64,000 nt of DNA from Purshia tridentata (lineage: Eukaryota; Streptophyta; Magnoliopsida; Rosales; Rosaceae). The notes under the pieces are model-generated. The model saw only the letters and a program-made list of their open reading frames with translations. It was not told the DNA's origin and did not search any database. How positions within the stretch are numbered: the first letter of the stretch is position 1; every line of letters begins with the position of its first letter. Made by a program: the position numbers and the translations under genes. Shown in pieces: positions 23,410 to 33,550 of this stretch. The stretch covers positions 17,923-81,922 of the forward strand of contig QANT01006344.1 in assembly GCA_003254885.1 (NCBI GenBank), given 5' to 3'.

Positions 23410-23528
23410 GGGGTGCAACACACGGACTTCCCAAGAGGTCACCCATCCTAGTACTACTCTTGGCCAAGCACGCTTAAATGCGGAGTTCTGATGGGATCCG
23501 TTGCATTAGCGCTGGTATGATCGCACCT
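23410..23528 (-). rRNA. 5S rRNA-like copy 13 (probable pseudogene)
   Basis: Full-length match with CTCTTGGCCAAGCACG in box A and CTTAAATGCGG beside it. It shares CACACGGACTTCC and ACCTTGGGG with the copy at 19405. Confidence 0.87.
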
Positions 23529-23740
23529 TGGGGAAGCACTTTCCCATGCTTGGATTAGCATTCTAGCCCTAAAGAAGCACATTTCGTGTTTAGAAGGCAC
23601 AAAAACATCATTTTGGTGCGTACTCAATCCAATTTCGTTCAATTTCCACTAAAACGTGCTGGGTTGGCAAGAAATATGTGGGGAAGCACTTTCTCACTCT
23701 TGGATTAGCGTTCTAGCCCTCAAGAAGCACATGCTTTTGT

Positions 23741-23784
23741 TAAGAACGCACGAAAACCTCATTAAGAATGCACTAAAACCTCAT
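23741..23784. repeat. 22-bp tandem duplication inside an E monomer
   Basis: TAAGAACGCACGAAAACCTC at 23741 recurs at 23763 with two changes. It is a local slip event found in this monomer only. Confidence 0.75.
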
Positions 23785-24721
23785 TTCGGTGCCTCCTCAA
23801 CCCAATTTTTTTTCAATTGCACCAAAACGTCCCTGGTTGGCAATAAGAACATGAGGAAGCACTTTCTCTTGTTTGGATTAGCGTTCCAGCCCTGACGAAC
23901 CGGTTGAAGTGCGGTTGGCAAGAAGCACGTTCACATGCTTGGATTAACGTTCTAGCCCTCAAGAAGCATATTTCGTGTTAAAAAGGAGCTAAACCTTCAT
24001 TTCAGTGCATACTCAGTCTACTTTCATCTAAATTGCATCAAAACGTGCTCGGTTGGCCAGAAGGACATGAGGACGCACGTTCTCATGTCTCGATTAGCGT
24101 GCCAGCCGTAAAGAACCACTTTAGGTATTAAGAATGCGCGAAAACATCATTTCGGTGCGTACTCAGTCCGAATTCGTTCAAATTGCACCAAAATTTCCTT
24201 GGTGGGCAAGAAAGACATAAGGAAGCACTTTCTCATGTCTCGATATTAGCGTGCTAACCCTAGGGATCCACTTGAGGCCTTAAGGATGCACGAAAACTTC
24301 ATTTGGGTGCACACTGAGTCCAAGTTGAATTAAAGTTGGACCAAAACGTTCCCTGGTTGGAAGAAAGACATGGGGAAGCACACTCTCATGTCTCGATAAG
24401 CGTTCAAGCCCCAAAGAAGAACTTTAGGTGCTAAGAATTCACGAATACGTCATTTCGATGCGCACTTAGTCTGACATGGTCCAAATTGCAACAAAATGTG
24501 CCCGATTCGCAAGAAAGAGGTGAGGAAGCATGCTGTAATGTCTCTATCAGCGTGCTAGCCCTAAAGAACCACTTTGGGTGTTAGGAACGAACGAAAACGT
24601 CATTTCGATGCACACACTGTACAATTTGGTTAAAGTTGCACCAAAACATTATCGGTTGGCAAGAAAGACATGGGGAAGCACTTTCTCTTTTTTGGTAAAT
24701 AAAAGGCCAAAGAAAGAAAAA

Positions 24722-24840
24722 GGGGTGCAACACGAAGACTTCCCAAAAGGTCACCCATCGCAGTACTACTCTCGCCTAAGCACGCTTAAGTGCGGAGTTC
24801 TGATGGGATCCGGTGCATTAGTGCTGGTATGATCGCACCC
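24722..24840 (-). rRNA. 5S rRNA-like copy 14 (probable pseudogene)
   Basis: Full-length match with an intact 5' end. Box C is damaged (CCCAAAAGGTCACCCATCG), and box A reads CGCCTAAGCACG followed by CTTAAGTGCGG. Confidence 0.87.
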
Positions 24841-25573
24841 TGGGGAAGCACTTTGTCATGCTTGGATTAGCATTCAAGCCCTAAAGAAGCACATTTCGTG
24901 TTTAGAAGGCACGAAAACATCATTTTGGTGTGTACTCAATCCAATTTCGTGCAATTTCCACCAACACATGCCCAGTTGGCATGAAAGATGTGGGGAAGCA
25001 CTTTCTCACTCTTGGATTAGCGTTTTAGCCCTCAAGAAGCACATGCTTTTGTTAAGAACGTATGAAAACCTGATTTCGGTGTCTCCTCAACCCAATTTTG
25101 TTTCAATTGCACCAAAACGTACCCGGTTGGCAATAAGGACATGAGGAAGCACTTTCTCTTGTTTGGATTAGCGTTCTAGCCCTAACGAACCAGTTTAGGT
25201 GTTAAGAATGCGTGGAACGTTATTTCGGTGCACACCGGGCACAACTTGGTTAATGTTGCACCAAATTGTGCGCGGTTGGCAAGAAGCACGTTCTCATGCT
25301 TGGATTAACATACTAGCCCTTAAGAAGCATATTTCGTGTTAAGAAGGAGCTAAAACCTAATTTCAGTGCATACTCAGTCTACTTTCGCCTAAATTGCATC
25401 AAAATGTGCCCGATAGGCAAGAAGGACATGAGGACCTCGATTAGCGTGCCAACTCTAAAGAACCACTTTAGTTGTGAAGAATGCGCGAAAACATCATTTC
25501 GGTGTGTACTCAGTCCGAATTCGTCCAAATCGCAGCAAAACTTCCTTGGTGGGCAAGAAAGACATGAGGAAGC

Positions 25574-27172
25574 TGTTAGTTTCAAGTTTTGTATTGGCAA
25601 TTTCCGTGACGAAACCGCTTGTAATTATTTTAGATTTGAATCTCACACAAGCTCTAGACTAAGTTAGGAGCATTTGGGTGTGCAATGAAGTCTACACAGC
25701 TGGTCCTACATCCCTCATGTCTAAGGTAATACCCATACCATGCATTTCACCAAACATCAGTTTTTCACAGAATAGTGCATGTTTTGACTGGTCTATGACA
25801 TATCATACACTACACTTTTTTGGCACGGGAACTGCAGATACTAGGTTGTGAATATTAAGTGATCCCACGTGAGGGTCTCTTATGTGGGTCACACTCCTAA
25901 ATGGGTATTAGCACTTGTCTAATTTTCTGACTTATTTTGATTGGGCCTTTACTCTCCTCATTTATTCTCCAGCCCATATCAGTTTTTAATGGGTTTTCAT
26001 TTTGCACTATTCATCATCTTCTCTAAATCTTTTTTTCTGAAAATGGAAACTTTCCCAAAACAACTCAGCCCTTCTCCCACACGAATCTTCAGATTCCCTT
26101 TGGCATATTCGGCTATGAGTTGTCCTGGACTTGAGCCTATTATTGGTTGCCATGTGGAACGGTGTGGGTGTGCGTGTGTTGCTGCTGCTACAAGGTACGG
26201 GCAGCCCTTCATTCTCTTTGTCACTCACATTTTTGGTATGTTTTATGCAGCTTTTGAGCTGAGTGTTTTTGTGAGATAAAATGGGTATTTTATTGATCAA
26301 GAGTTGGAAGTTTTTCTTTAAAAATTTTCTTGTGTTCATCTCTTGATTTGTTTTGTCTAAAAACTAAATGGGTTTTGTGTATGGGTTTCAGATATTTTTA
26401 AAAGCATAAACACATCACTCTAGTTTTTAGATTTGGGTTTATATTGGCTTCTTCAAATCCTTTTTGGTTGAAGGAGTTGATCTTGCTAACCCAAAATATT
26501 GCATATCACTTTCATATCTTGAAGATCCACAAGCAAGGTTCAAATGGGTGCTACGTATTGATGAGCTAGAGGATTGAGCTGCCAGCAACGTAAATGACTC
26601 TCGGCTGCTTGGTTGGTGGTTGCACAAAGTGGGTATGCTAGCTGCTACTCAGCTTTAGTGTAGGTAAATGAGCTTGTGTGGTGATATAGACTTTGTATTG
26701 AACCTCAACATATTGGATTGCCAGGTCAGTGGATAAGACCCCCAGTTTTTTAACCCTTTGAGGTTTTTCTGGGTGAACAACTTGTGTGTCTCCTCTTTGT
26801 GATTGCTGAGTTTATTTGGGTCTTATATAACTTGTGTTTATTTCCTTGGTATATGGCATCACACTATGACTTATGATTGATTATATTGCATCTGATGAAC
26901 TGAATATAATCTAGCATCTCACATCTCACTTTAGTTGTGGCTAGCATTGGGATGCCTACTTTGATGGATCCTTGAGTGCGTAGGTTGTCACTCCTCACAT
27001 AAATACTTGAATTGCTAGTTGGTTGTGTTTCTCGAGTTGTGCTTCTGTCGAGCAGACATAAGTGTGTTTGATTGGATCAGTCTTGTCAAATAGTTTTAAA
27101 ATTGGGTCCGATCAGTGATCGTTGTGTTACTTAGGTGCTTTAGGGTGTTAAAGCACTTTATACCAAACTTCA
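25574..27172 (+). repeat. 5' LTR of the copia element
   Basis: 1599 bp, TG...CA ends. It aligns over its full length with 35235-36842. By eye, the first ~300 bp differ from the other LTR at about 17 positions, so the insertion is not recent. The 3' LTR has an extra ~11 bases near 35790 relative to this one. Confidence 0.95.
26824..26830 (+). promoter_or_regulatory. Candidate TATA box in the 5' LTR
   Basis: TATATAA at 26824-26830, kept in the 3' LTR at 36494-36500. Its position about 350 bp before the LTR end would suit a U3/R start site. The transcription start itself cannot be read from the sequence. Confidence 0.4.
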
Positions 27173-27174
27173 AT

Positions 27175-27186
27175 TGGTATCAGAGC
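27175..27186 (+). promoter_or_regulatory. Primer binding site (initiator tRNA-Met)
   Basis: TGGTATCAGAGC, complementary to the 3' end of plant initiator methionine tRNA, two bases after the left LTR. This is the standard minus-strand primer site of copia elements. Confidence 0.93.
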
Positions 27187-27244
27187 GCTACTCTAGAAGA
27201 AAATAGAGAGTTCCTAGGATTAGTTTGGTGCTTGATCATTTTAG

Positions 27245-27763
27245 ATGGATAGGGACAGAGTTGCGGGTTCTTGCAACTCTCCTCCTTTCTTTGATGGCAG
27301 CAACTATGCTACTTGGAAAGAAAAATTTGAAATCTTCCTTGATGCATATGATGAGTTTGTTTATGAATTTCTTACTGTTGAGTGGTCTCATCTTACCCAA
27401 ATCATAGATGGAGTAGAATTACTTAAGCCTAGGTCTGAGTGGACAGCGGTTGAGGCAACTGCCTCTAGCTCTAACAAGAAGGCTAGGAATGCCATTGTCA
27501 CGGCATTGTCTACTACACAATTTGCCCATGTTCAACACTGTGTCACAGCTAGACAAGCTTGGAACAAACTTCGGGTAGTCCATGAGGGAGATAAACAAGT
27601 GAGGTCTCTTAGGCTACAAATGGTTCATGCGAAATTTGAGGAAATTAGAATGAAAGACACCGAGTCCTTTTCAGATTTCTATGGAAGATTAGAAGCTCTA
27701 ACAAATGAAGCCATGTCCTTAGGAAAGCCTTTTGAGGACTACCATTGTCCAAAAAGTTCTTAG
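27245..27763 (+). pseudogene. gag N-terminal part (frameshifted)
   Basis: Start of the gag polyprotein, which forms the virus-like particle of the retrotransposon. The ATG lies 59 bases after the primer site. Residues ~13-36 (PFFDGSNYATWKEKFEIFL) match the N-terminal gag motif of copia elements (DUF4219 type). Residues ~105-167 begin the UBN2 / gag-polypeptide domain, with AWNKLRVVHEG and SFSDFYGRLEAL. The frame breaks near 27740, after which the UBN2 homology continues in another frame, so this copy does not make a complete Gag. A second, overlapping ATG at 27225 is in the wrong frame. Confidence 0.85.
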
Positions 27764-28160
27764 GTCACTACCCAAGAGATTCCAATCCAAAAAACATGCT
27801 ATCCAAGAGGTTCAAAACTTGGATGAACTCAAGATTGGCAAATTGGTAGGAAAACTTAAGACTTTTGAGATGGAACTTGAAATGGATGAGAGGGACAGCA
27901 AGAAATCTAAAGATATTGCCTTACAAAGTGTCAAGGAAGTGAGCGAAAATTTGAGTGAAAAATCAACTATGTCCGATGATGAAGTTGCCCTTTTTGTGAA
28001 AAATTTAGGAGAATTCTTAGGAATAAAGGAAGAGAGGCTAGGACTAGTGGCAATAATTTCAGAGAACAAAAGTTCAAACCTCAAGGAGAAAAATCATTTG
28101 AGAGAAAACAAGAGGGGAAACCTGACTTTAAGGAAGGTAGAAACTCCAAGAGAGATTTGA
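27732..28160 (+). pseudogene. gag middle part, second frame
   Basis: Carries on the UBN2 gag domain after the break near 27740 (VLRSLPKRF, then LDELKIGKLVGKLKTFEMEL), followed by a Lys/Glu-rich linker. The frame is lost again near 28020-28050: the last ~35 codons here are out of phase, because the expected basic linker leading to the zinc knuckle reads in the frame of the next fragment. Together with the preceding piece it represents a gag gene with two compensating frame changes. Confidence 0.8.
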
Positions 28161-29398
28161 AGTGCTACACTTGTGGGGGAATAGGTCACATAGCAGCTGA
28201 ATGTGCTAACAACAAAAGAAATTACACCAACAGCAAGAACAAAGCCATGAAGATCACTTGGAGTGATAGTGAAAGTGATCAATCACATGATTGTGAGTCT
28301 TCATTCGAGAGTGAGGGTGAGGAAGTTGCTTTTGTTGCATCAATCAAGGAGATTGATCAAGTTGAGAGTGAGTCTGACCTAGAATCTGTTCCAGATGATG
28401 AGTCATACTCTGCCTTGTGTGTGAAATATGACTTGCTCTTCACTGAAACTCTTAGCATAAAAGAAGAAAATTCAAGACTCAAAGAACTAAGATTGGAATT
28501 GAGTGAAAAAGTTGAACTCTTAAAAGGGGAACTAGAGAACCTTGGTGTTTTGAAGAGTAATCTTGAGAGTCAAGTCAAGGTGCTCAAGGAGAGCAATGTT
28601 TCTTATAAGAATTTGAGTGAGAAACTTCAACATGAAGTTAATATTGCTAATAAGAGTATAGTGGAACTTACCATTGGAGCAGAAAAGGTAGATAGAATGA
28701 TTAGGCAAGGAAAGCTCCATGGGGACAAAATCGGGTTGGGTTTTGATATGGGTGGTCCTAGTGTGACTCACACTAAAACCACTTTTGTCAAGGGCAAATC
28801 TGAACATGGAGATAAGAAAGGTCTTTGTCTCATTGGCAGTGGTCTAAATGCTACTCATTCTAAGTCAACTTCTTCCCCAAATAGTGTCACTCTTAAAGTT
28901 GATCCTCCTCCTCTTAGAAAACCAAGGTTTATCCCTATTTGTCACCATTGTAATGTCAAGGGTCACATTAGAACAAATTGTCACAAGCTCAAAGGGATGA
29001 AAGCATCTAGAATGGAGAGAAATACTACACTCCAAGATCAAGTGAGTCATCTACTCAAGGAGGTAAATAAAATTGCCTTACTTGTTGTTCCAAGCTCCAT
29101 GACAAAATCAAATGCACATCAAAAATGGGTTGAGAAGCAATCAACAAATTGTCTTGTTTCCTTAACTTCATTTTCAGCCACTAAAAGAAATGTTTGGTAC
29201 CTAGATAGTGGGTGTTCCAAACATATGACGGGAGATAAGGAAGTCTTTACTTCACTAGCTCCCTATGATGGTGGAAGTGTAACTTTTGGAGGTGGTGAGA
29301 AGTCTTTTGTGAGTGGTAAGGGTGCTGTTCACATACCCGGTATACCCAAATTAAAAAATGTAAGATTTGTAGAGGGTTTTGAATTCCAACCTACTTAG
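28157..29398 (+). pseudogene. gag C-terminus (two zinc knuckles) and aspartic protease
   Basis: 413 codons. A CCHC zinc knuckle (Cys3, Cys6, His11, Cys16) begins at once, so the apparent ATG is internal to gag. A Glu/Lys/Leu-rich segment at about residues 95-175 looks like a coiled coil. A second CCHC knuckle follows at Cys262, Cys265, His270 and Cys275. The protease active site triad is Asp-Ser-Gly at 350-352 (WYLDSGCSKHMTGD), the usual retroviral-type aspartic protease signature of copia elements. Two knuckles separated by a long coiled coil match the extended gag of Sirevirus-type elements. The frame breaks near 29380, before the end of the protease. Confidence 0.88.
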
Positions 29399-30527
29399 CA
29401 TAAGTCAATTATGTGATGAGTGGGGAGGTGAAGTATGCATGTCAAAGAGTGGATGTAGAATAATTGATGCTAAGGGAAATGAAATCTTGAATGCTCCAAG
29501 GTCAAGAGACGATTGCTATATAATTGATTGCAATATTATCAAACTTGATAATACTTGCAATAGAGCCATAGATGAAACAAGCACTCTTTGGCACCAAAGA
29601 CTTGGACACATTAATGTTCATGACCTCTACAAGCTATCTAAGCATGAGGTAGTTAGAGGTCTTCCCAAAATAAGAAAACCCGATACTTTTGTTTGTGGTC
29701 CATGTCAATTGGGCAAACAAACCAAAGAACCTCACAAAAGGGTTAAAGACATAGGCACCTCTAAGACACTTGAGCTTGTGCACATTGATTTAGTTGGTCC
29801 AGTTCAAACTTTGTCAATTGGGGGAATGAAATATGTTCTGGTCATGGTGGATGATTTTTCCAGATTTACTTGGGTATCATTTCTTAGAGAAAAGTCGGAC
29901 ACATTCCAACNATTTCTTAGAGAAAAGTCGGATACATTCCAACACTTTGTTAAAATTGTCAAACAGCTGAAAAATGAGGGGTTGACGAGTTTGTCTGCTA
30001 TTTCTAGGATCAGATCAGATCATGGAACTGAGTTTGAAAACTCCAAATTTGATGAATTTTGCAGTCAGTTGGGAATTAGACATGAATTTTCAGCTCCAAT
30101 CACTCCTCAACAAAATGGCATTGTTGAGAGGAAAAATCGTGTTCTAATTGAGATGGCTAGGGTGATGCTAAATAGCAAGAATATTGTTGAGCATTTCTGG
30201 GCAGAAGTAGTCAACACGGCTTGTTATATCATAAATAGGGTCTATCTTAGACCGGGTACCCAAAAGACCCCATATGAGCTGTGGAAAGGAAAGAAACGTA
30301 AGATAAAGCACCTTAGAGTGTTTGGGAGTACATGTTATATCCTTAGGGATAGAGAACACTTGGGTAAATTTGATCCAAAGAGTGATGAAGGACTGTTCTT
30401 AGGATATTCATCAAACAGTAGAGCCTTTAGAGTGTTTAATTTGAGAACCAACTCTATGATGGAATCTTTTAATGTGAGAATAGATGATCATAATGCTCTT
30501 CTCGAACTGGCTGAGGATGAGGATTAG
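29379..30527 (+). pseudogene. Integrase (GAG-pre-integrase plus rve core)
   Basis: Starts with the end of the protease (NLLSISQLCDEW). The HHCC zinc-binding domain has His72, His77, Cys106 and Cys109. The catalytic core shows Asp137 (VHIDLVGP), Asp214 (RSDHGTEFE) and Glu250 (NGIVERKNR), the D,D,E set. Between the first two lies an 11-codon duplication containing the undetermined base at 29911; removing it would bring the core spacing back to normal for the family. The ORF ends at a TAG (30525-30527), and the same frame resumes directly after it, so this is an in-frame stop within pol rather than a natural end. Confidence 0.9.
29879..29943. repeat. 32-bp direct repeat around a single N (likely assembly join)
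   Basis: 29879-29910 and 29912-29943 are the same 32 bases with one mismatch, separated by one N at 29911. The repeat adds 11 codons inside the integrase core. Confidence 0.85.
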
Positions 30528-30539
30528 CTGTTTTCAAAA

Positions 30540-31382
30540 TTGAATGACAAAAAGAATGTTTTGAATGGAAAAGGAACTAAGGCTGAAAGTGTTGAGTCTG
30601 CTGATGACACAGAAAGTGTTATATCTGACAAGTCAGCAACTGACAAAAATGACGAAATTCTGAGAGATAAATCTGACAAGCCAAGATGGGTTAGATGTAA
30701 CCATAAAGATAGTGAGATTCTAGTGTCTCTTGATCAGCCAGTTAGAACTAGGCAGCAAATGGCAAGTGAGATTGCTCATGTGTGTTATGTGTCTGTGATA
30801 GAACCAAAGAACATCAAAGAAGCTCTAAACCATGAGGAATGGGTTAGTGCAATGCATGAGGAGTTGAATCAATTTGAAAGAAATCAAGTGTGGACTCTTG
30901 TAAAGAGACCAACCAAAACAAATGTCATAGGAACCAAGTGGATTTTTAAGAATAAGTCTAATGAGTGTGGAAATGTAATTAGGAATAAAGCTAGACTTGT
31001 TGCTCAATGGTATTCACAATTAGAGGATGTAGATTTTGATGAAACCTTTGCTCCCGTGGCTAGGTTAGAGTCGGTTAGGTTGCTTTGTGCCATTGCTTGT
31101 CACTTAAAATTCAAATTGTATCAAATGGATGTCAAAACAGCCTTTTTGAATGGTTACTTAAATGAAGAGGTATTTGTAGAACAACCAAAGGGATTTGAGG
31201 ACCCTCATATGCCCAATGGTGTCTACAAATTGAGAAAAGCACTTTATGGACTCAAGCAAGCTCCTAGAGCTTGGTATGAGAGACTCACCTCTCATTTGTT
31301 GTCCAAAGGCTATCAAAGGGGTTCGGTTGACAAGACCCTCTTCGTTGAGAAAAGCACTCTATGGACTCAAGCAAGCTCCTAG
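30540..31382 (+). pseudogene. Reverse transcriptase, N-terminal part
   Basis: The RVT_2 domain of copia reverse transcriptase starts at about residue 98 (HEEWVSAMHEELNQFERNQVW), followed by GTKWIFKNK and the first catalytic aspartate at Asp197 (YQMDVKTAFLNGYL). Residues 151-160 read ARLVAQWYSQ, where the family normally has Gly instead of Trp, a change at a conserved position. At the end the frame runs into a 115-bp tandem duplication (31231-31460) that throws it out of phase, so the ORF ends early at 31382. The preceding ~90 residues are a low-complexity linker to the integrase. Confidence 0.88.
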
Positions 31383-31460
31383 AGCTTGGTATGAGGAACT
31401 CACCTTTCATTTTTTGTCCAAAGGGTATCAAAGGGGTTCGGTTGACAAGACCCTCTTTGT
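31231..31460. repeat. 115-bp tandem duplication within the RT gene
   Basis: 31231-31345 and 31346-31460 are two copies with 7 mismatches by eye. Both encode the KALYGLKQAPRAWYE motif. 115 is not a multiple of three, so the duplication shifts the frame. Confidence 0.9.
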
Positions 31461-32442
31461 GAGAAAATTCAAAAATGATGTTTTAATTGCTCAAGTGTAT
31501 GTGGATGACATTGTTTTTGGATCCACTTCCGAGATTCATGTTAATAATTTCATTGAAGTCATGTCTAGTGAATTTGAGATGAGCTTAGTGGGTGAAATGA
31601 ATTTTTTCTTGGGTTTGCAAGTTAAACAAGAGACAAGTGGGATCTTTATCTCACAAACCAAGTATGCTAGAAACCTTGTTAAAAAATTTGGCTTAGAATC
31701 CTCAAAAGTAGCTACTACCCCAATGAGCAAGAGTGTCAAGCTTCATAGAGACTCATGTGGTGAGAGTGTGGATCATACTCTTTATAGAAGCATGATTGGT
31801 AGCCTCCTTTACCTCATAGCCAGCAGGCCAGACATCTCATTTGCTGTAGGTGTATGCGCTAGATTTCAAAGTGACCCCAAAAATTCTCATTTGTTTGCCA
31901 TTAAGAGGATTATCAAGTATGTGAATGGTACTCTAGATTATGGATTTTGGTACACTCGGAACACTAATTCTAAACTTGTTGGTTTTAGTGACTCAGATTG
32001 GGCAGGGTGTAGCGATGACTTAAAAAGCACATCAGGTGGGGCCTTTTATGTTGGCAATAACTTGGTTTCATGGCATAGCAAAAAAAAGAACTCTGTCTCT
32101 TTGTCAATTGCAGAGGTAGAATATATTGCATTAGGTAGTTGTTGCACTCAATTGATATGGATGAAACAAATGTTGGTAGATTATGGCCTTATTGAGGAAT
32201 ATTTTCTCATATATTGTGATAACATGAGTGCAATTGACATTTCCAAAAACCCGGTCCAACATTCAAGAACCAAGCGTATAGACATAAGGCATCATTTTGT
32301 TAGGGATCTTGTTGAGGGTGGATCACTCATCTTACATTTTGTTCCCTCCGAGAAACAATTGGCTGATATTTTTACCAAAGCTTTGGAACCTCCAAAGCAT
32401 ATTGGTTTGAGGAAATCTATTGGCATTTGTGCCACTAGTTGA
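31346..32442 (+). pseudogene. Reverse transcriptase C-terminal part and RNase H
   Basis: The open frame reaches back to 31246, but its first ~33 codons read the duplicated DNA out of phase. Real homology starts at 31346 with KALYGLKQAPRAWYEEL. The RT active site YVDD is encoded about 13 codons after the end of the duplication (VYVDDIVFGST). RNase H follows with SDSDWAGCSDDLKSTSGG, then SIAEVEYIAL, YCDNMSAIDI and the terminal HIDIRHHFVRD-like region (here RIDIRHHFVRD), ending naturally at TGA. Apart from the upstream breaks, this last third of pol is uninterrupted. Confidence 0.9.
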
Positions 32443-33550
32443 CTCTCCTTTTATATCTTATTGCTTCCTAATCATCTCCTTTCAAAATTGGGCTACTTGT
32501 TGCATTTTCATTGCTTCTTTTCTTAGTTTTTGTCACTTGAAATTAATCTCTAACTGATTTTCAGCATAATTGTGACCTTGATTTTCAGCATAATCCCTAC
32601 TCTTGACATGTGTTTGCCTAGACTATTCCTTTATTTGATTAATCATGTCAAAGTAAAGATGGTTTGATTTAACAATGATTAAAGAGAAATTCTTCTCTTA
32701 TTTTCATAAAGTTTCATGTGATCATTTCTTTTCAAACTCTTTCTCATTTGAACAAAACAACAAATTGTTCAAGAAATGTGACCAAAGAAGTCACGGCCCT
32801 AGGGAGTAATAAGGTGTTTTTGATGCACTACGGTAAAGAGTCACAAAAAGAGACCAGCAAGATAAGGCATGGAATTCAATGGATGCTAAAATTCAGATTT
32901 TTCAAGATCATTTAAAAAAAAAACAACAAAAGAAAAACAAACAAAATTTTGTCTTGTCATGGGTTGTTTTTGTTTGGAAGTCTTTGCTTGATTTCTTATC
33001 AAAATAAGAGTTTCATTTTCCTTCGTCCTTAAGCATTGTGCAATTATTCAATCTTTTATTTCTCATGCTTTCTTATTAAAGGACATTCTAGCTTAACATG
33101 TTTGCTTCTCCCTTTCCCACATATGCTCAATCATGGTAACAATTTAGATGCTCTTGCATTTTATTTAAGTGACATTCACTGTTTATTAAATCTGATCTTC
33201 ATTTAGCCCTTATTCTTTTCTTGGAAGTATTAGATATAGAGAGTTGGCTCTTCTTTTCATCTTTTCAGTTTTTTTTTGGATTGTTGTTCCATTATGTTTA
33301 GGGCCTGTTTTTTTTTTTCTTCAACCCAAGTCCTTTTTTTTACGCTCCCAAGTGTACCTTGGGCTGCTCTTGCTTGGGCCCATTTAAAAAAAAAAAATTT
33401 TTTTTGGCCCATTCTTTTAGGCCCGTAATTTCTTCTTCTTGGTCTCTTCTTTTTCTCTAGGTTTTTTCCCAGTTCTCCTTTGCACCGCTCATCACTCTCT
33501 TTCTCTCTCTCTCTCTCTATCTCCTTGCTCCTTCACCGAGACCCGCCTCC
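32443..33550 (+). other. Spacer between pol and the extra ORF
   Basis: About 1.1 kb without coding potential: AT-rich, with several homopolymer runs (A and T tracts near 32914, 33303 and 33386) and a (CT)n run at about 33495-33520 that ends 30 bases before the next ATG. In Sirevirus-type elements a spacer of this sort separates pol from an env-like ORF. The CT-rich stretch would be in the leader of that ORF's message. Confidence 0.6.

Larger units (their letters stand above)
14321..25573 (+). repeat. Satellite array, 5S-bearing HORs (block 2)
   Basis: Continues the E monomer interrupted by the CACTA element. A monomers start near 14929, 16287, 17646, 18867, 20227, 21512, 22872, 24182 and 25530. 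Two HORs are short. Near 18717 the G monomer is lost by an F/H join, and near 23905 most of an F/G boundary is missing. All other monomers keep the A-H order. The block ends within an A monomer at the copia insertion. Confidence 0.95.

Noticed and set aside
25941-26339. ORFs of 75-112 codons within the LTRs
   Set aside because: They overlap on both strands inside LTR sequence and recur, with changes, in the other LTR; no domain is seen.
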